From the NCBI GenBank assembly GCA_949825045.1, contig OX463827.1, positions 1,448,501 through 1,512,500 of the forward strand: a stretch of DNA of 64,000 bases, read 5' to 3'. The position numbers and the translations under genes were made by a program. The notes under the pieces are model-generated. The model worked only from the letters and a program-made list of their open reading frames with translations. It ran no database searches and was not told the DNA's origin. The DNA is from Argyresthia goedartella (taxonomy: Eukaryota > Arthropoda > Insecta > Lepidoptera > Argyresthiidae). Each line of letters starts with the position of its first letter. The stretch's first letter is position 1. Below are positions 54,927 through 64,000 of the stretch, in pieces.

Positions 54927-55740
54927 GTTCAGTCGTCGTCAGCATCTTCGCATTCCAGGTCGATGTTGTGCACTCTGCTGTAACCACGGGGTTTTTCAAC
55001 GCACACCTTTTTCCTTTTACACCACAAACTTCACACTTGTAGCCCATAAAACGGCACTTTTCTTGATCTTCATACCGCAACCGAGCACCTCGGCCCGTCA
55101 TCCTGTTGTCGCTAAGTACTGCTGCCGGCACAGGCGCCTACGCCGTGTGCGGGCGCGCGGCATCTGCTGACCTTGAACACAGCTTCCTCCTTAATGATGA
55201 TCGTAGACGTGGTGCTGATAGACCGAGCTGCTCGTGCACACGCCTCCTGCCGCGCCATTTCAATCGCCTTGGACAGCGTCAGCGTCACCGCATCTTTTTC
55301 GAAGGGACGGTTTCGTTCTGGTCCTGGCTTGTACGAAGAACGAAGCGATCGCACAAAAGTTGTTCTAAGGCCGCACCGAACCCGCAATGTATAGCAAGTC
55401 CCCTCGCAGCCCATTGTTTGGCATTTGCAGCATCAGATTTTGTCGCTTCGTAGAATGTGGCCCCCCTATCGGCATAGGTCGACCTCTTGGGTGTAAAATG
55501 CCCGTTGAGTATTATAACTAGCTTTTCAAATGTTTGACCTTCAATTTCACTTGGGTGTATCAAATCACTTAGAAGACGGTATGATTCGTCAGACAAATGA
55601 GTTAGCAACACGGCGCTTATCTTCTGCTGGTATCTTGTTCAGCTTGATGAACTGGAGTAAACGACTGTAGAATATCGGCCATTCCTGGTAGGTATTTATG
55701 GTCAAACACTGACAAGGTTTCGATAATTGCATTTTTCACT
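54907..55740 (-). pseudogene. Ty3/Gypsy gag remnant
   Basis: Minus strand: FYSRLLQFIKLNKIPAEDKR (about 55660), a shift, LLTHLSDESYRLLSDLIHP, LNGHFTPKRSTYADRGATFY, WAARGLAIHCGFGAALEQLL, CDRFVLRTSQD, a shift into FEKDAVTLTLSKAIEMARQ (55414-55112), then YKCEVCGVKGKRC (zinc-knuckle remnant with His replaced). Typical insect Gypsy gag, with at least three frame changes. Confidence 0.8.
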
Positions 55741-56477
55741 ATTTTTATTTGCACGCGCGACCGGTCTTAGCTCCAATGAAGTAAATGAGACAACCGTGTG
55801 TTAACTCGTAGCTTGTTTATTACTGCAGACAAGACGCGCGCGGGCAGGCATGCCACACGCAGATACCACAGTGATGCATGCGGTAGACGTGAAAGAGAGC
55901 ATTGCGTACCGTATTGATAATTGGAACAAAGAGATCCAATATTATTAGGAAGTTTTGGGAACCAAACGTTTCAAGGTAACAACTTCTCACCGGTGATTTG
56001 TGGTCAATTTGTTTTGATAGAGTTATTGCCAGTAGCATTATCAATAAGTGCAAAACAATCAAAACACTGTTATTATTCTCGGATGAGACATTGACAATAG
56101 TGGAGAACAAAAATTCTACTGAAAAAATATTGTCTGAGGATAGAAAAATCGGCCGTAACTTGAACGAACTTGATCTCTAAGCAGTTATAAATTTTGAATT
56201 ACTAAAATTAGGAAATACACAGGTGCGTTACATCGTTGTAGCGCTCTTAGAAGCTAATTCACGAAAATCCAGAGGGACAAAAGGCCGCAGACGCTGTACC
56301 CCACGGGCTATTCAGACGATGAATTGTCAATGTGAGTGCTGAAAACGCCGTGTGGTACAAGGCAGCGTCGCGCTGTAGCGCTCTGGCTTTTCGTGCGGTT
56401 CGAAATTCTCGAAAGCCTGTGGGGCACAACGCGGCCTAGCGTTGTACCCCACGGGCATTTCAGAAGACGCTACCCGT
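55741..56477. other. Unclassified, partly repeat-derived
   Basis: The Gypsy 5' LTR could lie in 55770-56000, but I cannot delimit it. At 56290-56460, TGTACCCCACGGGC occurs twice with intervening inverted CGCGCTGTAGCGC. No gene. Confidence 0.4.
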
Positions 56478-56580
56478 CGTAAAAGTTGGACCAAAATGGC
56501 GGCGTCTGCGCAGGGTAAAATGTATTTAAAACAGTCATTTTTACCTGCGCAGACACCGCCATTTTGGTCCAACTTATACG
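56478..56580. repeat. Foldback repeat with arms of about 41 bp
   Basis: CGTAAAAGTTGGACCAAAAT ... GCGCAGGG on the left, and the inverted CCTGCGCAGACACCGCC ... ATTTTGGTCCAACTTATACG on the right, separated by about 13 bp. A few mismatches; may be a small MITE. Confidence 0.75.
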
Positions 56581-57699
56581 CCGCGCATTATACGATTATA
56601 TCTGCTCAACAATTGAAAATATCTGAAGTGGTAGAAGTATCGGAGATGGAACAATACACGAATTAAGAATTTATCGGACTTGACCACAGAGCATTGAATA
56701 TTAGAGGGCAAGCCGCCCCGCGCAGCGGCTTACCGTTGTATGCCCAATGTGCATACTTCGCATTCAGTTGCTCTCAGCGAGAATTCCCTAGTATATGCGC
56801 CGATGGCCTTAAAAAACTGACAACACTTAGCTTCATTTTTTATGTTGAGATATCTGTGGACATGACATTAATGACATTATACACGGATATGACTCCTCAA
56901 ATTAGACTTGGCTTCGGTCTTTTGAAACAAAATACAAAAAACTTGGCTTCGGCCGAAACAAAAACGCGAATGATTCGGCGTTAAGAAACAAAATTATGGA
57001 AGACTTGACTTCGGTCTTAAAAAGCAAAACTACGGAAGACTTGGCTTCGGCCTTAATATACTAAATACACATTGCAGAGTGAAACGAAACGTCTTGTCTC
57101 GGCAATAAATAATAATGTACTCTGTGGTCTCGGCTAAACTCGGCTTATTGTGATAGGATAATGATAAAAAAACAAAAAGAATTGGCTGTATGGTCTCAGA
57201 CCTTTGCCTGTCCAATGAAGGGAAGAAGGAATTAAAAAAAAATATGAAAATATTCGTTGTTTATACGTGAATTTATGTGACTTTTGTGTAGTATAAATTA
57301 AACCATTGCAATATTTGGTCAGTGTCGATAGAGGGTGGATTTGGAACTCACTTAAACACGCGAAATAAATCATAAGTTTGGATTTCGTATAGAACTAATT
57401 TAAATCTGAAAATAATTGAAGGTAGGAGATTTAAAACAGTTACCGAGACAAGCTTCGACGCACTTATTATTCCTGCTATAATGTACCATTGAGTTGACTA
57501 AGCCTTTCATAAACTTGCTCATATAATTCTATATCCTCTGCTGTCTTGTCTCTGCTAATCTGGTTTTCAAATACATAACCTATAAATTCTGTGTATCATT
57601 TTGTTAGTTTCCAGATGATTCCGCTTTCGCGTATGTCGTTCATCACACGTGTCAGAGGGATTTTTTCCAAACTTTTGCCTAATCATTGGCTCCCCTTGA
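56581..57699. other. Unclassified, with a degenerate minisatellite
   Basis: 56905-57070 has four spaced copies of a GACTTGGCTTCGGTCTTaa-like unit, about 40-60 bp apart, with AAACAAAAT between. The rest is AT-rich, no gene. Confidence 0.5.
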
Positions 57700-57856
57700 G
57701 TGGAGATTGTGTTTATCTGGTGGTGGTTGTTTTGTTTAACGAGGTAAGTAGTTTTTGTGTGTCTAGATCCCTCCATGTCTTCGGACATGGAGGGTGAGGG
57801 ATTTCCTCCCCCGCTGACCCTGGCGGGACGTATGAGGCCAGGGATCCTATGGGGTA

Positions 57857-59211
57857 ATGGGGGATAATGAGCGCATGCAGTTGACCTTATTCCCGGATAA
57901 CTCCCCCCAGATCCTAAATCAGAATAGTAAAAGGTCCTATCCAGGGTTCGATAAAGAAAATTATTCTTCAGCTAAAAAAACTGTGACGGCTCCGGGTTTG
58001 CAACCGGCATCCGTGATCACCACCTATACTCATCCCAGACTGACGGGGGATCTCGTTAGGTCATATAGTGAGGGGGACATTGGCCCATATGTAGTATTAG
58101 TGGAAAGAGAGGCTGATAACTCTGCAACTTCATTCAATCCACTGAAATTCGGTCAACTTCTATTCAATCTAAACATAAAAAACATAAAAAAGGATGGAAT
58201 TAAAAAAACCGGTAGAAATAAAATGTCTGTGACATTCTCAAACTATTCAGAGGCAAATAAATTCCTAATAAACCCGTTACTTAAAAAAATAAATACAAGG
58301 CCTATATCCCTACATATGCAGTATCCCGAATGGGCTTTGTAAGGGGTGTCCCCGTGGATATGCCGATGGATGAGTTTGTTGAGTCGGTGGATCTTCCAAC
58401 AGGATGTGGCGAGATCCTGAAAGCACGCAGATTGAATCGCAAGCAGTGGCTGGATCATGTTGCTTCTTGGGTTCCTACACAGTCTGTCGTGTTAACTTTT
58501 AGAGGCCAAGTCTTACCTGAAAGAATTTTCTCCTACCACACGTCCCTGCTAGTTGAATCATACCGATTGCTTACAATTCAATGTCATCAATGCCTTCGCT
58601 TTGGCCATGTCAAGGCTCAATGCCGCTCTAAACCCCGTTGCTTCCGATGCTGTCAGCCCCACCTAGGTGAAGATTGTACAGAATTGACTACCGACCCAAC
58701 ATGCATTTTCTGTTCAGGCAACCATGTTGCCACAGACAAAAACTGCCCTGAACAGGGCAGACAAAAATCAATAAAGCTCATGATGACCCAAGAGAACATC
58801 TCATATGGAGAAGCCTCTATCAAGATCCCTTCATCTGGAAGATCCTATGCAGACATGCTCAAAGCCCCATTGGTCTCAACTCCAGCCCCTACTACCTCGA
58901 AATCTTATAAAAAAACAGTTTATTCCCAAAGGTCCAGACCTCCTCCACTTAAAGGTTATGACAGATCAACCCTTAATATGATTATTGCAGATCCAACATC
59001 CTCAGTTCCTAATGGGTTCTGCCTATCTCAATCATCTCAATCTATGTCCCCAAACGATAACCTCATTGAAACCCTTTTGTCCCTCATTGTAAATATAATA
59101 TCTAAATTTAGTGATTCAGTACCGCCCAACGTTGCACAACCATTAATACAAATTTCTAATATCCTTAACACTGTTCCCCCAAATACTTCAGTTGAACAGT
59201 CAAAGCATTAA
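57857..59211 (+). pseudogene. LINE ORF1: nucleic-acid-binding protein with three zinc knuckles, one frameshift
   Basis: Frame 57857-58342 (MGDNERMQLTLFPDNSPQIL; RRM-like part with YVVLVEREADNS and MSVTFSNYSEANKFL) changes near 58328 to 58330-59211 (GFVRGVPVDMPMDEFVESVD; VVLTFRGQVLPERIFSY). Knuckles: CHQCLRFGHVKAQC, CFRCCQPHLGEDC, CIFCSGNHVATDKNC, then SYADMLKAP. This is the gag-like ORF1 layout of I- and Jockey-group LINEs. The last codons overlap ORF2 by about 20 bases. Confidence 0.85.
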
Positions 59212-61715
59212 GATTAAAAAACCAGAACTTCTTAATCTGATTGATCAATATAAACCTGCCGTCGCAGCCGTCTCGGAGACTTGGTTGGTCCCTGGCTCCC
59301 GTTTTCGGGTTCCTGGTTACTCATGCCTTCGTGAGGACAGAGACGACGGGTATGCAGGGACCGCTTTACTAGTAAAACGTTCCCTTACTTTTACCCAAAT
59401 TCCCCTCCCTCCCCATGGTCAGGAGATCAATGCCATAGCTCTTAGAGCTCTTCGTGTGTCTTTTCTGTCCTTGTACATAGCTTACCCAACAGCCTCACTT
59501 ATTCCCTCTACAAGCTATAATTTCCTCACTTACTGGGGAGTAAGTGAGGAAATTATAGCTTGTAGAGAGGATGGTGATATGGTGATATGAATTCCTGTAA
59601 GTGTGACCCCTTCTCTCATCTTCTTCTTGATCTTTTGCATAACTTAAATCTCTGTATAATTAATGATGGTTCCCCTACTCGTAGAGTCCTTCCCCATCAG
59701 AACCCCCATTCTGCTGTCGATCTTACTATTACGTCCCCCTCTCTTTCTTCTTCATGTCTCTGGAAAAGGCTTTCTAGTACTTTTGGGAGTGACCACTTCC
59801 CTTTCCTTATTTCTCTTCATTCTCAGTCTTATATCGCCATTGACCCTTGCCCCCTTGTTAGATACAGGTTGTCTAAAGCTAACTGGGATGACTTCTCTTC
59901 CTCACTAGATGTTAAAATGGATTCAATTCCTCAATGCACTTCTAATAACTTCCTATCAATATATGATAACTTTGTTGATGCCATCTTGTCATCTGCCAAT
60001 TCACACATTCCTATTAAGAAGCCAAGGAATCATAGAGTCTCACCTCCTTGGTGGGATTCCGAATGTACGTTGGTGATCGGGGAGAGAAACGATGCTGAAA
60101 CACTATACATTTCTGACATGTCGATGGATAACTTCATTAAATATAAGCACGCCGCTGCTCGAGCGAAAAGAACAATCCATCGGAAAAAAAGAGCAGGTTG
60201 GAACTTTTTTTGTGAAGGTCTCTCTCCTCGCACGCGTCCTTCAGAAGTCTGGAGAAACATTCGTAGATTTAGATGCTCTATGAACATAGAGAATGTGACC
60301 TCTAATGATCCGGCAGTTTGGCTGGACGCTTTTGCTGACAGACTTTCTCCTCCATTCTCTCCTAATTCTTATGATCTCCCCTCTCCCCCGTCGGATGAGT
60401 GGTATGGACGCCCCTTTCTCTATCCGCGAATTAGAATGCGCACTGGAAGGCCTTGTCGACTCTTCCCCTGGAGTCGATGGGATTCCTTACTCTTTCTTAA
60501 CTAAATCCAACTCAAAATGTAAATTTAAATATTTGGAATTAATAAATTTCTTCTTTGACTTTGGTTCCTCCCCAACTACATCGAGCAAACAAATTATAAT
60601 CCCAATCCTCAAACCCGGAAAGAATCCCTCTGACCCTAAGTCCCGTAGACCTATTGCCCTTTCATCCGTCCTATGTAAAATTATGGAACATTTATTGAAA
60701 ACCAGACTTGAGTGGTTCCTTGAGCATAATAACATCCAAGCTAAATCCCAGTTTGGTTTTCGTAAGGGTATGAGCACTATGGATAGTCTAAGCATCATTG
60801 TCACTGATATCCACCTGGTATTTAAGAAGAAACAGTACTTGGTGGCAGCATTCCTTGACGTAACTTCTGCGTATGATAACGTCCAGCTCTCAGTTCTCAG
60901 GCAAACTATGCAAAATCTGAGTATTCCTGAGAAGTTGACTCGATTTATATACAATCTTCTCATGGAAAGATCTATATCCATAAAAAATACTAACTGTCCA
61001 CCTACAAGCCGTACTGTATGGAAAGGTCTCCCCCAGGGATCTGTCATGAGCCCACTCCTATACAATTTATACACGTACGATCTTGAAAGATGCGTTACCC
61101 CCTTCTGCAATATTTTACAATATGCTGATGACTTAGCCCTTTATTTGGCTGTAGATTCATGTTCAGTTGCAGAATCTCGCCTAAACTCGGCGCTGATGTA
61201 TCTAAATGATTGGCTCGATGCTCACGGATTATCTCTTTCGGCCTCCAAGAGTTCCTCAGTTATTTTCACAAAAAAAACGAACCATTCCGGATTTGGAACT
61301 TCTCATTGAAGACGATCCTATCCCTACCGACAATAAAGTCAAGTTTCTAGGAGTGATCCTCGACTCCAGACTGACTGGGATCCCACACCTGTCCTATGTT
61401 GCCCAAAAATGTGAGAAGGGTATTAACGTTCTTCGCTCCTTATCAAGAGTATGGTGGGGGGCCCACCCCTATTCTCAAAAATTAATCTACAACGCCATTA
61501 TCCGTAGCCACTTTAATTATGGCGGTTTCCTTTTGGACCCTTGTAATAAAGCTGCTACCGTCAAAACTTCCAGAATTCAAGCTAAGTGTCTGAGAATAAT
61601 TTCAGGAACAATGAAATCATCCCCAACTAATGCTCTCCAGGTTGAATGTGTCGATCCTCCACTTCATCTCCGCAATCAGTATTTATGTGATCGATTTTTC
61701 TTTAAGCTTGTTCAG
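59192..61715 (+). pseudogene. LINE ORF2: endonuclease-RT, at least three breaks
   Basis: Endonuclease: PAVAAVSETWLVPGSRFRVP, EDRDDGYAGTALLVKR, then a palindrome (59506-59567) where the GDFN block is expected; it continues at 59587 with LLHNLNLCIINDGSPTRR and SAVDLTITSPSL, GSDHFPFLIS. RT: LEGLVDSSPGVDGIPYSFL (60305 frame), SRRPIALSSVLCKIMEHLL, AAFLDVTSAYDNVQLSVL, GLPQGSVMSPLLYNLYTYD, LQYADDLALY, then a shift into 61206-61826 (KFLGVILDSRLTGIPHLSY). The frame at 61716-61826 is LTR sequence, not LINE. Confidence 0.85.
59506..59567. repeat. Perfect 29-bp palindrome with 4-nt loop inside LINE endonuclease
   Basis: Arms 59506-59534 and 59539-59567, loop GGGG. The arm encodes part of STSYNFLTYW; the mirrored arm replaces the expected GDFN motif region. 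Confidence 0.96.
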
Positions 61716-62217
61716 TGTTCAGGCTTCTCAGCACCTAATGACCTCGTAGGGGCCCATCAGCTACGAGGTAGCGTAACTATCAGGTGTCAAGAAGCAAGAA
61801 CGTCGGCGATTCACCGAGCTAAATAAATAGATTCTATCTGACCTGGTCTGTGCTTCGTTCCCGTCAAACTCCTGTCTCTCTGCAAGGCCTGGGTGCACCC
61901 TAGGCTCTTCTTGGTAGACAGGTTCTTCAGCCAACCAGGTATGGCTGGCAGGTCAGCTTCGACCGCACAATTTACTTAAATACGTACAGTATCTGGTTCG
62001 GAGAACCACAACGCACTCAGCTATAAGACAATCCTGAGGGGAGCCCGAATACAACTCCAGATGGCTTACGATTTAATTTTTAATTGCCCAAAATCAATAC
62101 ACGTACATTACGGGGGCTTTTCGTCAGTCAGTTGTCAAAACTGCTCTGTGTCAGCTCCGTCAAATTCAAAATGGCCGTTCCGGAACCATAGATCGAGTAT
62201 CGATTCTGAATCGAACA
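61716..62217 (-). repeat. BEL/Pao LTR (3' LTR)
   Basis: Aligned with 47235-47736 with more differences than the two LTRs of that element show between each other; inserted in LINE ORF2 after TTCAG. Confidence 0.92.
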
Positions 62218-62249
62218 ATCACCCGCCCGGACAGGCACCCACCTGTCCC

Positions 62250-64000
62250 TTAATCTACGGGCAGCCGAGACAACGTTGCTACCGCTCGTTTTAGTACCGA
62301 GCCTCCTACTAGAACCTCTGCAGACCGGGGGGTCCCGTCCCTGCCAGGGAACAAGTTAACAATGCGCCCCCTGCGCCAACGCAGTGGCGGTAGGTTAGCA
62401 TCCTTAACCAGCACGAGGTCACCAACACTAGGGGGGCTGGTTTTGTCAGTCCACTTAAGGCGCTGTTGTAAGATATGCAGATACTCGAGCGACCAACGCT
62501 TCCAGAAATTCTGAGTAAACTGCTGCAACATCTGATACCTTGACAACCGATACAATTTCACTCCCTCGAAGGGGTGCTCGGGCAACGCGTTAAGTGGCTG
62601 TCCTATCAAGAAATGGCCTGGGGTCAGAGCCTCCAGGTCATTTGGATCCGAGCTGAGCGGACACAACGGTCGCGAATTGAGAACGGCCTCGATCTTACAA
62701 AACAATGTCGCGAGCTCCTCAAAAGTCAGCGCGGTCTGACCTACTATACGCCCTAAGTGCGTCTTCGCTGACTTAACTACGGCCTCAAAAATCCCACCCC
62801 AGTGGGGGCAACTCGGTGGGCTGAAGGTCCACTGTATACCCCGACGGGAGAGGGCCGTTCCAATATCCACTTTATTTACATTCAAAAAGTTGACTATCTC
62901 TCGTAAGTATCGTTCCGCACCGACGTAGTTAGTGCCGTTATCAGAGCGGATCAAAGTTGGAAGTCCCCTTCGAGAAACAAACCTATCCAAACAAGCAATG
63001 AAAGCCTCTGTCGAGAGATCAGCAACAAGCTCGAGATGTACCGCCTTGGTGGATAAACAAACAAACACACACAGGTACGCCTTGTATTGCTTAGCGTTAC
63101 GCAATCGTGAACTCTTTACCATAAACGGTCCTGCAAAATCCGTACCAACACCTGAAAACGGTCTGACCTCATTCACACGATCAGGGGGCAAGTCCCCCAT
63201 GAGAGGTTGCATCGTGGCAGCCTTAAGTCGATAACAAGGCATGCACCGAAACACGATGTTCCGTATGACACGGCGGGCAGATAAGATCCAAAACTCCCGC
63301 TGGAGCGTGGCCAACAACGCGTTACAGCCGGCATGCGCGTTTTTAATATGACGATCAGTCACCAGCAATTCAACTAACTGTCCCCCCTTGGGGAGCAGAA
63401 GTGGGTGACGAGCCGAATACGACAGATTCGCATTGCGCAATCTTCCTCCTACCCGAAGTAACCCGGTCGAATCAACAAAGGGGTTGAGACGCGCGACGGC
63501 TCCCTTCAATTTCGAACGTCCACTTCGTATAGTCTCCAATTCTGCCCCAAACTTCGAGGACTGTACCAACCGGACCAAATTCAGCAGCGACTCGTTTCGC
63601 TCTGCCGGAGTCAGAATAGGGTTCAACGTTCGCTGATCGCGAGGAGCACGACAATTTCGAGCGAATCTCCTAATCCAAGTGGACACGTTTATCAACTTGT
63701 CAAGTGAGCTATACCGGTCCAGCAGAAACCCGGCGTCAGGGTCCTCAGCCTTCTGGGTAACATGCACGGCCGCTCTGGGGCCATGATCCGAAGATACTAC
63801 TACATGGCTGTGGGGCCAGTCCGATTCTCTCCTGGCAAGCCAGGGTGGTCCCCACCACAAATGGTGTCTAACGAGTTCAGGAGCCCGACATCCCCTGGAT
63901 GCACAATCAGACGGGTTCAATTCTCCTGGTACATGTCTCCAAGTCAGTGGGACCTCAGACGACACAATCTGGGAGACACGGTTCGCGACAAAAACCTCTA
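62250..64000 (-). CDS. BEL/Pao pol, C-terminal half (RNase H end and integrase), partial at edge
   Basis: The frame is open from the right edge (VANRVSQI) through WRHVPGELNPSDCASRGCRA (RNase H end), LVTDRHIKNAHAGCNALL ... FRCMPCYR (zinc-binding H-H-C-C), GVGTDFAGPFMVK (first acid), SDNGTNYVGA (second), GGIFEAVVKSAKTH (third), the PxxW-like region and C-terminal LRWRRGRIVNLFPGRDGTPR, ending LSRLPVD-stop at 62250. All integrase catalytic residues present and no stops in 580 codons. The beginning of pol and gag lie outside the window. Confidence 0.92.
   Translation of the reverse strand, partial: EVFVANRVSQIVSSEVPLTWRHVPGELNPSDCASRGCRAPELVRHHLWWGPPWLARRESDWPHSHVVVSSDHGPRAAVHVTQKAEDPDAGFLLDRYSSLDKLINVSTWIRRFARNCRAPRDQRTLNPILTPAERNESLLNLVRLVQSSKFGAELETIRSGRSKLKGAVARLNPFVDSTGLLRVGGRLRNANLSYSARHPLLLPKGGQLVELLVTDRHIKNAHAGCNALLATLQREFWILSARRVIRNIVFRCMPCYRLKAATMQPLMGDLPPDRVNEVRPFSGVGTDFAGPFMVKSSRLRNAKQYKAYLCVFVCLSTKAVHLELVADLSTEAFIACLDRFVSRRGLPTLIRSDNGTNYVGAERYLREIVNFLNVNKVDIGTALSRRGIQWTFSPPSCPHWGGIFEAVVKSAKTHLGRIVGQTALTFEELATLFCKIEAVLNSRPLCPLSSDPNDLEALTPGHFLIGQPLNALPEHPFEGVKLYRLSRYQMLQQFTQNFWKRWSLEYLHILQQRLKWTDKTSPPSVGDLVLVKDANLPPLRWRRGRIVNLFPGRDGTPRSAEVLVGGSVLKRAVATLSRLPVD

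Larger units (their letters stand above)
57700..61715 (+). mobile_element. LINE with zinc-knuckle ORF1, I/Jockey-group, interrupted by BEL/Pao
   Basis: A leader with CTCCATGTCTTCGGACATGG (hairpin), ORF1 57857-59211 and ORF2 59192 onward. Ends abruptly at 61715 where a BEL/Pao LTR begins (TTCAG precedes it). The remainder, including the 3' end, should lie beyond that element outside the window. Confidence 0.85.
61716..64000 (-). mobile_element. BEL/Pao element, 3' part, runs off the window
   Basis: LTR 61716-62217 (502 bp, TGTTCAGG...GAATCGAACA), same family as 47235-52430. The interior reads minus and stays open to the right edge. Its pol is not deleted in the visible part, so this or a sibling could supply functions missing from the 47235 copy. 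Confidence 0.93.

Noticed and set aside
61716..61826. C-terminal extension of the LINE ORF2 protein
   Set aside because: This is LTR sequence of the BEL/Pao element that interrupts the LINE.
1..64000. CRISPR array, bacterial operon or prophage
   Set aside because: No spaced direct repeats of CRISPR type, no bacterial gene order; content is eukaryotic host exons and insect transposable elements.

Overview
The window looks like a lepidopteran (moth or butterfly) nuclear sequence. This is an inference from its content: a split host gene with GT-AG introns, AT-rich introns, LINE tails built on AATAAATGATTTGATTTG, TACCTACCTA-type runs, tRNA-headed SINEs, and a dense mix of BEL/Pao, Gypsy, RTE, CR1/Jockey-group, hAT, IS630-Tc1-mariner, Harbinger and P-type elements. 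No bacterial features, CRISPR array or rRNA gene was seen.

The only host gene I can support lies on the + strand from 509 to 36019, as six 3' exons (509-610, 1003-1116, 2487-2802, 5467-5616, 21903-21986, 35669-36019). The exon phases join without conflict. The product is coiled-coil rich and ends with an FDGLGG element, matching my recollection of the E3 ubiquitin ligase TRAIP (fly nopo); the RING exon would lie upstream of the window. Its fourth and fifth introns in the window have grown to about 16.3 and 13.7 kb by transposon insertion.

Layout. 2.8-5.3 kb: small foldback element and two opposed RTE pieces. 5.9-6.8 kb: hAT-like non-autonomous element. 7.0-12.7 kb: CR1/Jockey-group LINE cut by a 3.9 kb TA-flanked transposon with TIRs over 500 bp, itself carrying a nested 1.2 kb TIR insertion. 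12.9-14.5 kb: truncated RT with an N-terminal C2H2 finger. 14.8-21.0 kb: 5' end of one LINE copy followed by a nearly complete LINE (SGNH-like ORF1, 1013-codon EN-RT ORF2) with a solo BEL LTR in ORF1. 22.5-23.0 kb: RT relic. 23.06-33.99 kb: BEL/Pao array LTR-deleted interior-LTR-long interior-LTR with one outer target duplication. 34.7-35.1 kb: RTE tail.

Beyond the host gene: Harbinger-like element (36.2-37.4 kb), minus-strand LINE with SINE insertion (37.6-40.8 kb), broken P-element/THAP9-type transposase (42.0-46.2 kb), BEL/Pao element with intact gag and in-frame-deleted pol (47.2-52.4 kb), Gypsy remains mixed with LINE tails (52.6-55.7 kb), a LINE with zinc-knuckle ORF1 (57.7-61.7 kb) interrupted by a third BEL/Pao element running off the right edge. 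Six short-loop palindromes, three perfect with 28-39 bp arms, recur through the window and in three cases sit inside otherwise recognisable repeats.
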